Below, in pieces: positions 13,405-21,753 of a DNA stretch of 22,035 bases. The notes beneath the pieces were generated by a model. That model made no database searches and was not told where the DNA came from. It saw only the letters and a list, made by a program, of their open reading frames with translations. The first letter of the stretch is position 1; each line of letters begins with the position of its first letter. The stretch is from Damh-18 sp964570795 (GTDB taxonomy: Bacteria > Patescibacteriota > Minisyncoccia > Phycocordibacterales > UBA918). A program made the translations under genes and the position numbers. The stretch is taken from the NCBI GenBank assembly GCA_964570795.1, contig CAZMYZ010000014.1:1-22035 (forward strand). Reading direction: 5' to 3'.

Positions 13405-13564
13405 AGCAATACTTCACGTCTACTTGCGACTTACAAAACACCGTCCTGTGTAAGTGATTTAATTATTTTTTTGAATAAGATACGAGGCGTGGACGGAGGA
13501 AATTATGAGTCGTATTCAATATACGATGAATGATTAACTGACGAACACAACGAAGTAGATTGTC

Positions 13565-13581
13565 AAAAAACAATTAAATTG
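13565..13581 (-). terminator. weak terminator-like site after pilC
   Basis: On minus a short CAAT/ATTG stem overlapping the pilC stop codon is followed by six T residues. The stem is only 4-5 bp, so termination is likely partial. Confidence 0.3.
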
Positions 13582-14782
13582 CGCCGGTGATGTTGTAGAT
13601 AGGCATCAGCACCGAAGCGAGCAGTACCCCCACCCCGAGACCAAGAAGCACAATCATTGCTGGCTCGATAAGCCCGATGAGTGTATCAACCGCATTATTC
13701 ACCTCACGACGATAGAAGACTGCAAGTGTGCTCAAGATATCACCGAGTTTACCCGTCTCCTCTCCCACCTTACTCATCTGTGCGAGTACACCAGGTACTT
13801 CAGGATATTCAGAAATAGAATCAGCAAAGGACTTACCTGCCTTCACATCCGAAAGCGTGTTGTCGATAATCTCCTTATAGACTTGATTGTCCACTACTTC
13901 AGCGGTCACCTCAAGTGCCTGTACCATTGAAATACCTGAAGAAAGCATTGTGGAGAGATTGTCGCAAATGCGGGTAAGGAAGAGTTTTTCGTAGAGTGAG
14001 CCAAGGAACGGAATAGAGAGTTTGAGTTCATCAATCATACGACTTCCTGCTGCAGTCTTTTGAAACTGCCAAATAAAAACTCCAAAACCTGCAAAAAAGA
14101 GTACAATGAGTGGGAAGTAGCCTGACACAAACTCAGACACCGCAATCACAATGCGCGTGTAGATGGGCAACTCTTGTCCTGATTCAGTGAGAATTTGGCT
14201 CACGCTCGGAATCACCAAGGTGAGCATGAGCATCATCACAATCACGAATACTGAAATCACGAATGCAGGATAGATGAGTGCATTACGCGCCTTTGACATC
14301 ACCTGATACATACGGTCGAGGTAGTCAGCGAGGTACATGAAGGTCTTTTCGAGGGTTCCTGACTCCTCACCTGACTTCACCATACTGATATAGAATGCTG
14401 AAAATACATCGGGATGCCGTGCAAGTGAATTAGAAATCGACATACCTCCCTGCAGACTATCACTAATATCGGTAAGAATTTTTTGCATTTTAGGATTAGT
14501 CGACTCTGCAGCCAAAAGGCGGAAGATGCGAAGAGCAGACACCTGTGCTTCAAAGAGTGTTGCGATTTGGCGAGAAAAAATAACCACTTCTTTTGTGGTT
14601 ACACGCTCAAACCACGTAATTTCGATATCAAAAAGCGAGGAACTTACATTTACTTCATCAATAGAAATAATAGTATACCCACGCCCCTCCACTGTCTCGA
14701 TGGCTGCTTGAATGTTTTGAGCGTCCACAGTACCTTCGCGTGGCGTACTCGTTTTATCAATTGCTTTATATGAAAATAACAT
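13574..14782 (-). CDS. pilC: type IV pilus inner-membrane platform protein PilC
   Basis: The 402-residue protein carries two T2SF/GspF domains, the membrane platform that links pilin assembly to the cytoplasmic motors. The N-terminal FSYKAIDKTSTPREGTVDA is the usual beta-rich start. The first GspF unit has FSRQIATLFEAQVSALRIF, and the second has LTRICDNLSTMLSSGISMVQAL; both match the family repeat. Three hydrophobic segments lie at about 167-193, 216-236 and 370-396. It follows pilT by 5 bp and is the last gene before the pilin promoter region. Confidence 0.95.
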   Translation of the reverse strand: MLFSYKAIDKTSTPREGTVDAQNIQAAIETVEGRGYTIISIDEVNVSSSLFDIEITWFERVTTKEVVIFSRQIATLFEAQVSALRIFRLLAAESTNPKMQKILTDISDSLQGGMSISNSLARHPDVFSAFYISMVKSGEESGTLEKTFMYLADYLDRMYQVMSKARNALIYPAFVISVFVIVMMLMLTLVIPSVSQILTESGQELPIYTRIVIAVSEFVSGYFPLIVLFFAGFGVFIWQFQKTAAGSRMIDELKLSIPFLGSLYEKLFLTRICDNLSTMLSSGISMVQALEVTAEVVDNQVYKEIIDNTLSDVKAGKSFADSISEYPEVPGVLAQMSKVGEETGKLGDILSTLAVFYRREVNNAVDTLIGLIEPAMIVLLGLGVGVLLASVLMPIYNITGAI

Positions 14783-14787
14783 ACTTG

Positions 14788-15858
14788 CTACATTAAGCGC
14801 TCAAGGCCTTTTGGATTGACTGAATACGCAAATGCGTTCTCCACGGTAATCTCCCCTTTCTGCACGAGTTCCACCAAAGAACGATTCATATCAATCATAC
14901 CGAGTTCCATTCCTGTTTCAATCACTGTTTGAATTTCATGGGTACGCTTTTCACGGATGAGGTTGGAGACCGCAGCATTGTTGATGAGGAGTTCATACGC
15001 AGGAATGAGTCCGCCTGAGATACGCGGAATAAGTCGCTGTGAAAAGATGGCGGTAAGTGAACCTGAAAGTTGCACACGAATTTGGTCTTGCTGCCCTGCA
15101 GGGAAGGTGTCGATGATACGGTCAATAGTCTGCGCGGCATTGTTGGTGTGGAGTGTCGAAAGCACCAAGTGTCCTGTTTCTGCTGCAGTTACGGCAGTAG
15201 AAATGGTTTCCCTTCCACGCATTTCTCCTACCATAATGACGTCCACGTCCTGACGAAATGCAGAATGAAGCCCGGTGTGAAAATCGGCGGTATCAACACG
15301 TACTTCACGCTGGTCAATGAGTGACTTCTTTGGTTCAAAAATATATTCAATAGGATCTTCAATGGTCACAATATGTTCTGCGCGTGTGGTGTTAATAAGT
15401 TCCACCATAGCGGCGAGTGTTGTAGACTTTCCCTGCCCCACTGGCCCCACACAGAGGAAGAATCCTTGTGGACGCTGGGTGAAGGACTCGAGTATTGACG
15501 GGAGTGCAAGTTCTGCAAAGTTACGTACAACACTGGGAATATGACGGAGTGCCACCGACATTGCTCCACGCTGGAAAAATCCATTACCGCGAAAACGCAC
15601 TCCTTCACGCGCAGCAAAAGAAAAGTCTATTTCTCGGGTCTCGAGGAACTTTGTTTCTTGCTCTTTGGTGAGTAGCACTTCCATAAAGCCAGCCACATCA
15701 CGATTGGTGAGTACTGGTTTCTTCACCAGAGGAATAAGCGAGCCATCGACACGAATGATAGGGTGTGACCCTACCGAGAGATGGATGTCTGAACCATGCT
15801 CAGCAGATACAATATCCATGAGATCATCGAGTTCTCTTTTGTAGTCGACAGTTGCCAT
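14788..15858 (-). CDS. pilT: type IV pilus retraction ATPase PilT
   Basis: The 356-residue hexameric ATPase powers pilus retraction and twitching or DNA uptake. Walker A is GPVGQGKST (138-146), the Asp box TIEDPIEYIF (165-174), Walker B VIMVGEMRGRETI (207-219) and the His box TGHLVLSTLHTNNA (228-241). The C-terminal NAAVSNLIREKRTHEI (294-309) is the AIRNLIRE-type motif that marks PilT rather than PilB. The N-terminus SDIHLSVGSHPIIRVDG is also PilT-like. It sits between the receiver gene (6 bp) and pilC (5 bp) in one transcription unit. Confidence 0.95.
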   Translation of the reverse strand: MATVDYKRELDDLMDIVSAEHGSDIHLSVGSHPIIRVDGSLIPLVKKPVLTNRDVAGFMEVLLTKEQETKFLETREIDFSFAAREGVRFRGNGFFQRGAMSVALRHIPSVVRNFAELALPSILESFTQRPQGFFLCVGPVGQGKSTTLAAMVELINTTRAEHIVTIEDPIEYIFEPKKSLIDQREVRVDTADFHTGLHSAFRQDVDVIMVGEMRGRETISTAVTAAETGHLVLSTLHTNNAAQTIDRIIDTFPAGQQDQIRVQLSGSLTAIFSQRLIPRISGGLIPAYELLINNAAVSNLIREKRTHEIQTVIETGMELGMIDMNRSLVELVQKGEITVENAFAYSVNPKGLERLM

Positions 15859-15864
15859 AATATG

Positions 15865-16230
15865 TTATTTTGAAACGAATTTTAATACTTCTGCTACTAC
15901 TTCACTCGGAATGAGTTCTGCTTTTACAATGTATCCCACTGCCCCTGCAGCGAGCGCATCTTTTTTGTCGGTATCTTCACTTTGATTTGAAAGCATGATA
16001 CATGCAGGCGTACCACCGAGTTTTTCTTTTTGAATACGCGCAAGTAGCTCTACTCCTGTCATGCCGGGCATAATGGAATCCGTCAGGACTACGTCATAGG
16101 TATTTTCATGCAATTTGGTGAGTGCCGTCTCAGCATTTTCTGCACTCTCAATAGAATGTCCTTTTTCAGTAAACTTTGTGGCGTACATATCCCTAAGGAA
16201 AGCGTCGTCATCGACAAGTAAAATTTTCAT
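15865..16230 (-). CDS. single-domain response regulator (CheY-like receiver)
   Basis: The 121-residue protein is a bare receiver domain. The acidic pocket is D7-D9 (LLVDDDAF), the phosphoacceptor D51 (VVLTDSIMPG), the switch Ser S81 (IMLSNQ) and the conserved Lys K103 (YIVKAE). There is no output domain, so it must act by protein contact. Its position between pilB and pilT suggests that it modulates pilus extension or retraction, by analogy with PilG/PilH of twitching bacteria. No kinase is in the window. Confidence 0.92.
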   Translation of the reverse strand: MKILLVDDDAFLRDMYATKFTEKGHSIESAENAETALTKLHENTYDVVLTDSIMPGMTGVELLARIQKEKLGGTPACIMLSNQSEDTDKKDALAAGAVGYIVKAELIPSEVVAEVLKFVSK

Positions 16231-16253
16231 ACTTCTGTATTATACGGTACGCG

Positions 16254-18074
16254 TTAACTATTTTCTGATTGGTTATCGACAACCCCTTCTTCAGACACAT
16301 CTTTGAGTTCAGCCTCTTCTTTTTCTGCCTCATCAGACATCAGCATTGAACCCCCAAGGGTACTCACTTCCTCAAAGGGAATCATGTGATTGAGCGCTTT
16401 AATGATAGCGTCCTCTTTCATACTAATAAAACCATTTTTGCGCGCTACTTTGAGAATTGCGTCTTCATTTGCGCTCTCGAGAATGAGTTTTTCAATTTCG
16501 TCATTTACCGTAATTGCCTCCATTACTGCAACACGACCCTTAGTACCGCTTGAACACTCAGGAGTCGGCTCAGCGAAAAGCACGTGGTCGGTCTGTGGAA
16601 TGATGCCTTTATATGCCTGCGGAAGATCAATAAACTCATCGTCTATCATGCGCTTGAGACTCTTTTCAAGAGAAATTTTCTTACCTGAGTTTGGATAAAT
16701 GCGGCGCACAAGACGTTGCGCAAGCGCAAGTTCCAAAGTTGGCGCAATGAGATATGGATCAACACCCATATCGATAAGACGCGGGATAACGCCTGCGGCG
16801 TTATTGGTGTGAATGGTGGAAAGCACAAGGTGGCCGGTGAGTGCCGCTTGAATAGCGAGTTGTGCTGTTTCTTTATCGCGAATCTCTCCCACCATGATGA
16901 CGTCGGGGTCCTGGCGCAACGCGGTGCGCAAACCGTTTGCAAACGTATAACCAATCTCGGGTCGTACCTGCGACTGACTGACACCGTCGATGTTGTATTC
17001 CACGGGATCTTCAAGCGAAATCACATTCATCCCTACCCTATCTATTTCTGAAAGCATTGCATAGAGTGTTGTCGACTTACCTGAACCAGTAGGACCAGAG
17101 ATAAGAATAATACCGTATGGCTGCTTGATTGCCTTGCGGATGAGTTCGATGTTGTGTGGCGATACACCCGTTTCCTCGAGTGTGCGCACACCTGTTTCGG
17201 TATCAAGAATACGCATTACCACCTTCTCACCATGATTAGTAGGAAGTACCGATACACGAAAATCAATCGCGCGATTATCGATAGATGCAGAAAAGCGTCC
17301 GTCCTGCGGCTTGCGCTTTTCGTCGAGGCGCAGCGAGGTGAGAATTTTGATACGCGCTACTACTGCTTGGTGTACTTTTTGTGGCAGTTCGAGACTACGC
17401 ACCAAAACGCCGTCCACACGAAAACGTACGATTGTTTTAGTGTCACGAGGCTCAATATGAATATCTGATGCATGCCCATCCACCGCATAACGTAGAATAG
17501 TTGCTACAATTTTAGTAATTGGCGCATCTTCTTTGATGTGTTCAACTTGATTGGGAGTAGGTTTGCTTTCTTCGACTTTGTCGACATGTGCGACATCATC
17601 TTTGAGTTCGGTCTCAAGAACACCGAGCGCTTCATCAACCTCTCCCGTGAGATTGGCGTATGAACGAATACCGTACTCAAAATCATGCTCAAGAATCACG
17701 ACAATCTTATACGGGATTTGATCCTTTGCGGTAATAAAATTCAGTGCGTCGCGGAAAGAGAGATTTTCAGGGTCGGTAATACCCACGATAAGTACATCAT
17801 CTTCGAGTGCAATAGGAATGATGCCGTAATGCCGCGCAGAATCCTCGGAAAGATACTTGAGGACGGTTGATTCAATAGTTTGATACTCAGGAATTTCTCG
17901 TGTGGGTAAATCAAAATACTCGCCAATAGCATTACGAATGGTATTAGCGTCCACACCTTCTGCAAGAAGGGCTTTTTCATATGAGGTGCCATCTTTTGTA
18001 GCACGTGCTGAAACACGCGCACTCAATGTCGCATCGACAACTCCTTTTTCGGTAAGTAGTGCAAGAAGATTCAT
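16254..18074 (-). CDS. pilB: type IV pilus extension ATPase PilB
   Basis: The 606-residue protein is the assembly motor. An N-terminal MshEN/T2SSE domain (about 1-150) precedes the ATPase with SDIHIEPRDTKTIVRFRVDG (203-222), Walker A GPTGSGKSTT (327-336), Asp box SLEDPVEYN (353-361), Walker B VIMVGEIRDKE (392-402) and His box TGHLVLSTIHTNNA (413-426). The tetracysteine zinc motif usual in PilB after RLVRRI is absent, and only one Cys remains (PECSSGTKGR). An acidic tail of about 30 residues ends the protein. It lies 16 bp downstream of the PilP-like gene. Confidence 0.95.
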   Translation of the reverse strand: MNLLALLTEKGVVDATLSARVSARATKDGTSYEKALLAEGVDANTIRNAIGEYFDLPTREIPEYQTIESTVLKYLSEDSARHYGIIPIALEDDVLIVGITDPENLSFRDALNFITAKDQIPYKIVVILEHDFEYGIRSYANLTGEVDEALGVLETELKDDVAHVDKVEESKPTPNQVEHIKEDAPITKIVATILRYAVDGHASDIHIEPRDTKTIVRFRVDGVLVRSLELPQKVHQAVVARIKILTSLRLDEKRKPQDGRFSASIDNRAIDFRVSVLPTNHGEKVVMRILDTETGVRTLEETGVSPHNIELIRKAIKQPYGIILISGPTGSGKSTTLYAMLSEIDRVGMNVISLEDPVEYNIDGVSQSQVRPEIGYTFANGLRTALRQDPDVIMVGEIRDKETAQLAIQAALTGHLVLSTIHTNNAAGVIPRLIDMGVDPYLIAPTLELALAQRLVRRIYPNSGKKISLEKSLKRMIDDEFIDLPQAYKGIIPQTDHVLFAEPTPECSSGTKGRVAVMEAITVNDEIEKLILESANEDAILKVARKNGFISMKEDAIIKALNHMIPFEEVSTLGGSMLMSDEAEKEEAELKDVSEEGVVDNQSENS

Positions 18075-18090
18075 ACGATGTGCTTAGTGA

Positions 18091-18387
18091 TTACTGCACG
18101 GGTGCAAATGGGTTACTACGCCCTGTTTGTACATCGGGAATAGTGATACCAAAATCCTGCAACCCACGGAATCGTTGATCGTCAAATATAGAAATATCAA
18201 GTGCATACTCATTGATACGTTGTGTATCAGCGAGAATCTTTTGTGTACGAAGTGCAACTTCTGAATCTGAAACCGCATATTCATCAAACTCACTATCAGA
18301 ACTACTTCCAATAGTGAAGTAATACACAATCCCTAAAAGAATGGTGATCACAAGGGCTATGATGAGATTTTTGAGAAGACTAGACAT
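18091..18387 (-). CDS. small membrane protein, PilP-like pilus assembly component
   Basis: The 98-residue protein has an N-terminal membrane helix (about 7-26, LIIALVITILLGIVYYFTI), a short polar region and a C-terminal stretch FRGLQDFGITIPD ending GRSNPFAPV. Its position between pilO and pilB, and the G-R-x-N-P-F-x-P ending reminiscent of the PilP RDPFxP segment, suggest that it stands in for PilP. It lacks the beta-domain of PilP that would contact a secretin, which fits a cell with no PilQ. The assignment rests mainly on context. Confidence 0.6.
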   Translation of the reverse strand: MSSLLKNLIIALVITILLGIVYYFTIGSSSDSEFDEYAVSDSEVALRTQKILADTQRINEYALDISIFDDQRFRGLQDFGITIPDVQTGRSNPFAPVQ

Positions 18388-18396
18388 ATATCACAA

Positions 18397-18963
18397 TTAC
18401 TTTTTTGGTAATGCATACACCCGAACCGTCACTTCAAACTGTTGGAAACTTGATTCTGTGGTATCAAAGGATATCTGTGTTACCTCATAAAGTGAAAGGC
18501 TTTTTTCAACATCAGTAAGAAATGACTTGAATTGTTCATACGTACCAATCACCCCAAAAGTGATGTCTGCAGTACGTAACTCGTCACTTCCCTCATCTTC
18601 GGCAACAGCAGGGTCGGTCTTACGCTGTAATTCGGTATCACCCGTAGATACATCTGTGTTACCAAAAAGAAGATTGTGTCGCTGTGCAAGAGCTTCTAAA
18701 TCAACAAGTGCTTGTGCGTCATCAATTTCATTAGGGACCAACTGGTCAAGTTGCTCATTCTGGAGTGCTGAACGACTTTCCTTTGCAGCAATTTTAGCCT
18801 CAAGTTTGTTGGTGAATTCGGTATATTGCGTAATTGCTTTTTGGTATTCATCGATTTCAGATTGAATACTCAGTACTTCGGCATACTGTGGTCGCACAAA
18901 AAATACAAAAAGAATAATTGCGATTACGAGTGATAAAATTGGAGTAAGTGTGCGAGAAATCAT
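18397..18963 (-). CDS. pilO: PilO-like pilus alignment protein
   Basis: The 188-residue protein has one membrane helix (about 9-26), a coiled-coil (about 30-75, IQSEIDEYQKAITQYTEF) and a ferredoxin-like C-terminal domain with TFGVIGTYEQFKSFLTDVEKSL, the usual PilO pattern. PilO pairs with PilN to connect the cytoplasmic ring to the platform. Its ATG overlaps the pilN stop as ATGA, so translation is coupled. The loop at about 100-125 is Asp/Glu/Thr-rich. Confidence 0.88.
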   Translation of the reverse strand: MISRTLTPILSLVIAIILFVFFVRPQYAEVLSIQSEIDEYQKAITQYTEFTNKLEAKIAAKESRSALQNEQLDQLVPNEIDDAQALVDLEALAQRHNLLFGNTDVSTGDTELQRKTDPAVAEDEGSDELRTADITFGVIGTYEQFKSFLTDVEKSLSLYEVTQISFDTTESSFQQFEVTVRVYALPKK

Positions 18964-19730
18964 AGTGTGTCATCATTACTACTTACAGACGTCGAAGCAG
19001 TATCTGCATTGATATCTGCCTCACTTTCGGAAGTGGTCTCAGTAGATTCAGTAAAAACCGTTGTGGGCGCATTCTGTACCAAAGTCTCACCAGTAAACGC
19101 AAGTGCGTCCATATCAAATAATCCTACAACCTCAAAACCTACACCTAAATCTGATGCGACATCATCTTCACCACCACGTCTTTGTGTATTATTTTGCGTA
19201 GTATCTTCTTCTTCGGGCATAAGTGCCTGTGCGGTAATATTCCGCACCATAAAGTCTGAGAAAATATCATCTTTAAAAAGTTGGGTCTTTTGCAGCGCTA
19301 CATACTCGAGTTCACGGGTATCACCGGTAAGGGTGAGTTCCGCCTCAAATCCAGGGTCGTACAGATACTCAAACGAACGAAACTGGACTGTCTGCTTGGT
19401 AACGTTTTCCAATTTTGCGAATACACGCGACACGGCGATGTGATTATCAAGGAGATTATGCGCAATGCTTAATTTCTTATCATACGTTTCTATTTCCGCC
19501 ATGCGACGTTCATTATCACTATCACTCAAAGTATCCAACTCTGCTTGTGTTGCCGCAAGTTGTTTTTCAAGGTGATCTTTGTAAAAAAAGACGCCCGCGG
19601 TGGCGATAAAGGAAAGGACCATGAGCAAGGTTCCCAAAAGACTAAACACACGAATGGTGTGTTTTTTCTTGAGTTGCATCGGAATGACGCCTGGTGCTTG
19701 AGAAAACGAAGAACGAGGTATATATGCCAT
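18960..19730 (-). CDS. pilN: PilN-like pilus alignment protein
   Basis: The 256-residue protein has a short cytoplasmic N-terminus (MAYIPRSSFSQAPGVIPM), a membrane helix (about 30-50), a coiled-coil and a PilN-like ferredoxin-fold region with FRSFEYLYDPGFEAELTLTG. The N-terminal tail is where PilN binds PilM in known systems. Unusually, it ends in about 45 residues rich in Thr, Ser, Glu and Asp that look disordered. It lies 57 bp after pilM and overlaps pilO. A TATAAT sits 7 bp upstream of the ATG. Confidence 0.85.
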   Translation of the reverse strand: MAYIPRSSFSQAPGVIPMQLKKKHTIRVFSLLGTLLMVLSFIATAGVFFYKDHLEKQLAATQAELDTLSDSDNERRMAEIETYDKKLSIAHNLLDNHIAVSRVFAKLENVTKQTVQFRSFEYLYDPGFEAELTLTGDTRELEYVALQKTQLFKDDIFSDFMVRNITAQALMPEEEDTTQNNTQRRGGEDDVASDLGVGFEVVGLFDMDALAFTGETLVQNAPTTVFTESTETTSESEADINADTASTSVSSNDDTL

Positions 19731-19737
19731 TTGCTCT

Positions 19738-19743
19738 ATTATA
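19738..19743 (-). promoter_or_regulatory. possible -10 box for a leaderless pilN transcript
   Basis: On minus TATAAT ends 7 bp before the pilN ATG at 19730. A start at the usual distance would begin at or next to the ATG. No convincing -35 is seen, and readthrough from pilM is likely as well. Confidence 0.3.
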
Positions 19744-19787
19744 TGGTGTATAGTGCGACTACGATATTCTTTACCTGTGGACAGTTA

Positions 19788-20885
19788 CTATTGTTCTCCT
19801 TGGAATGCACGAAGTGCTACCCCTACCGCCACTGCAAAAGTGGGGCCTGCTTGTGTAAGTGTATCTTCAAGGAATGCAGGGTATGCTACTTTTGAAAACG
19901 GGTTAGCGTGCACTACCGGTCGTGAGAACATGTCCTGAATATACACATCCATTCCTTTTAGAAGGGCTCCACTTCCACAGAGTACAACTTTTTGTACAGT
20001 TACCTTATCTTCTTCTTCATAACGTTTAATCACCGTATGAATTTCCCGAAGACCGCGCTCAAAGGTGCTGATAACGGTCTTTTGAATGCGTACATCACTT
20101 TCTTTTCCGCGCAGACCCACTTCCCGCTTGAGATCTTCAGCATTTTTAAACTCCATTGAAAGACTTTTTGCGAGCGCGCTGGTGAGTTCTACACCCGAAA
20201 GAATGATACTATGTGTTTTTACCACCACCCCATTCTTCACAATACAAAGACGTGTTGATGATGCCCCACAATCAAGAATTGCTACCACCTCATCAGTAGG
20301 TACAAGGACTGAACGAATCATACTAAAAATCTCAATCTCGCTTAGTACTACTTTAAGTGCCGTACCGGACATTATGTTGTTATAGCGCTCTTGTGCTTCA
20401 TTGTAGATTGCCGACACAAGTACACTCGTAGTTTTCTCCTCAGGATGAATAGCGAGCGGGAACCAATTTAAATCCACTTTAGTGAGCGATACAGGAATAT
20501 ACTTACGCGCCTCCACGGGGACCATGGTATCGAGTCTTTCTTGTTCTACAGTAGGAATTTGAATAGTAGTTGTAAAACTCGCGTTATACGAAAGAGCAAA
20601 AGTAACGTCCTTTGCAGTAGCACCTGCTTCACGAAGGATATCAATCAATGCCTCAACCAATTTGGGTGTGGGGAGGTGTGTTCCTCTCCCCAAGTCGATA
20701 CCTTCATATGGACCAAGTTGGAGTTCGCCGTACGTCTCAAGGGTCGGCACTCCTTTCACATCCTTGAGTTGCACCACCTTAATAGAGGAAGTACCAATAT
20801 CAACACCGAGCACCCCCGAACGTATTGCCGCTTTGGTAGTGTCTGTTTTTAGAAGTGAGGTTAGTCTCGAAAGATCAAATGCCAT
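19788..20885 (-). CDS. pilM: type IV pilus assembly protein PilM (actin-like ATPase)
   Basis: The 365-residue protein has the actin/FtsA fold of PilM: phosphate-1 motif VLGVDIGTSSIKVVQL (25-40), the ALSYNASFTTTIQIPT block, the second phosphate motif AILDCGASSTRLCIVKNG, and the adenosine motif VVLCGSGALLKGMDVYIQ. PilM forms a cytoplasmic ring around the motors and recruits PilN. It is first in the minus-strand pilus operon and diverges from comF with 51 bp between the two start codons, so any promoter must lie there. Confidence 0.94.
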   Translation of the reverse strand: MAFDLSRLTSLLKTDTTKAAIRSGVLGVDIGTSSIKVVQLKDVKGVPTLETYGELQLGPYEGIDLGRGTHLPTPKLVEALIDILREAGATAKDVTFALSYNASFTTTIQIPTVEQERLDTMVPVEARKYIPVSLTKVDLNWFPLAIHPEEKTTSVLVSAIYNEAQERYNNIMSGTALKVVLSEIEIFSMIRSVLVPTDEVVAILDCGASSTRLCIVKNGVVVKTHSIILSGVELTSALAKSLSMEFKNAEDLKREVGLRGKESDVRIQKTVISTFERGLREIHTVIKRYEEEDKVTVQKVVLCGSGALLKGMDVYIQDMFSRPVVHANPFSKVAYPAFLEDTLTQAGPTFAVAVGVALRAFQGEQ

Positions 20886-20936
20886 AGGTGCTTATATAGT
20901 TACATACATTCTAGCACTCGATGCTAAGATATTCAC

Positions 20937-21548
20937 ATGAATTTTGTTTATAGGTTTTTTTCGTACCTCTATGACACAATCTACCCTCCTTCAAAAGATG
21001 CACATATCGTGCGCGCACTTGATACTGTTGTGGTACAAAAAATGTATTCATATCGCTTTGTCAATGATGTACACGTACTCAGCACCTACAATGATGAGCG
21101 TATACGGGCACTTATCCATGAAGCCAAGTTCCAAGGAAACAAGCAGGCGTTTTTGCTTTTGGGGAAACTACTAAGCACCTACATGAAAACACTCCCCCAG
21201 ACCGACTATATCTTTCCTATTCCTCTTTCTTCAAAACGCTTGCGAACACGTGGGTACAACCAAGTAGTCGAAGTAGTACGTCGTGCAGTATTGCAGCCAG
21301 ACACAGAAATCTGCACCAACATACTCATACGCACACGTGACACACAACCGCAAACTGAGTTAAAACGAGATGAACGACTCGTAAATGTGCGCGACGCCTT
21401 CGGCGTCGCGGACAAGAGTACAATCATCGGGAAACACATCCTTATTATCGATGATGTCATGACTACCGGTGCAACGCTTCGTGCGGCAAAAACTGCGCTT
21501 TTGCCGCACTCCCCCGCCTCCGTCACCTGCGTCGCCCTTGCCCACTAG
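20937..21548 (+). CDS. comF: ComF-family phosphoribosyltransferase
   Basis: The 203-residue protein has the ComF core: DYIFPIPLSSKRLRTRGYNQ (90-109), TRDTQPQTELKRDERLVNV (133-151) and the PRPP-binding loop HILIIDDVMTTGATL (167-181). ComF is needed for natural transformation in other bacteria, probably in handling single-stranded DNA after uptake. The N-terminal zinc finger with CxxC pairs is missing. The protein instead starts with a YDTIYPPSK segment where the first cysteines would be. It diverges from pilM, linking it by position to the pilus. TAAGAT 7 bp before the ATG may be a -10. Two perfect hairpins lie within the coding sequence (21391-21409 and 21481-21509). Confidence 0.92.
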   Translation: MNFVYRFFSYLYDTIYPPSKDAHIVRALDTVVVQKMYSYRFVNDVHVLSTYNDERIRALIHEAKFQGNKQAFLLLGKLLSTYMKTLPQTDYIFPIPLSSKRLRTRGYNQVVEVVRRAVLQPDTEICTNILIRTRDTQPQTELKRDERLVNVRDAFGVADKSTIIGKHILIIDDVMTTGATLRAAKTALLPHSPASVTCVALAH

Positions 21549-21642
21549 GGGTACGGTGCGCCTCAGAAAAAAATATGGTATTCTTGGCTCGCATCACCGG
21601 TACAAAAACGCCAGTGACGCGAGCAGACCAAACAAAGATTAT

Positions 21643-21660
21643 GGAGAATTGACTGAGTGG
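21643..21660 (+). pseudogene. degenerate copy of the tRNA-Ser 5' end
   Basis: GGAGAATTGACTGAGTGG matches the first 18 nt of the tRNA-Ser at 21754 with two substitutions, 111 bp upstream. No rest of a tRNA follows. A second, weaker resemblance lies at about 21697-21720. A TATAAT at 21677-21682 between the copy and the real gene may drive the tRNA. The stretch 21549-21753 otherwise holds only an imperfect 11-bp hairpin at about 21584-21625. Confidence 0.55.
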
Positions 21661-21753
21661 ATGAAATTGTATGGGGTATAATTTCATCTGAGCTTACGGA
21701 GTGGACGAATTGTCGAACACGAAGCCAACTTCTCAATGAACAAATGAATATAC

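Noticed and set aside
13345..13533. 62-codon plus-strand ORF in the pilin upstream region
   Set aside because: No family resemblance. It overlaps a plausible pilin promoter and has no visible start signals.
21469..21681. 70-codon plus-strand ORF after comF
   Set aside because: It is a shifted frame of the comF 3' end running into the tRNA-Ser upstream region.
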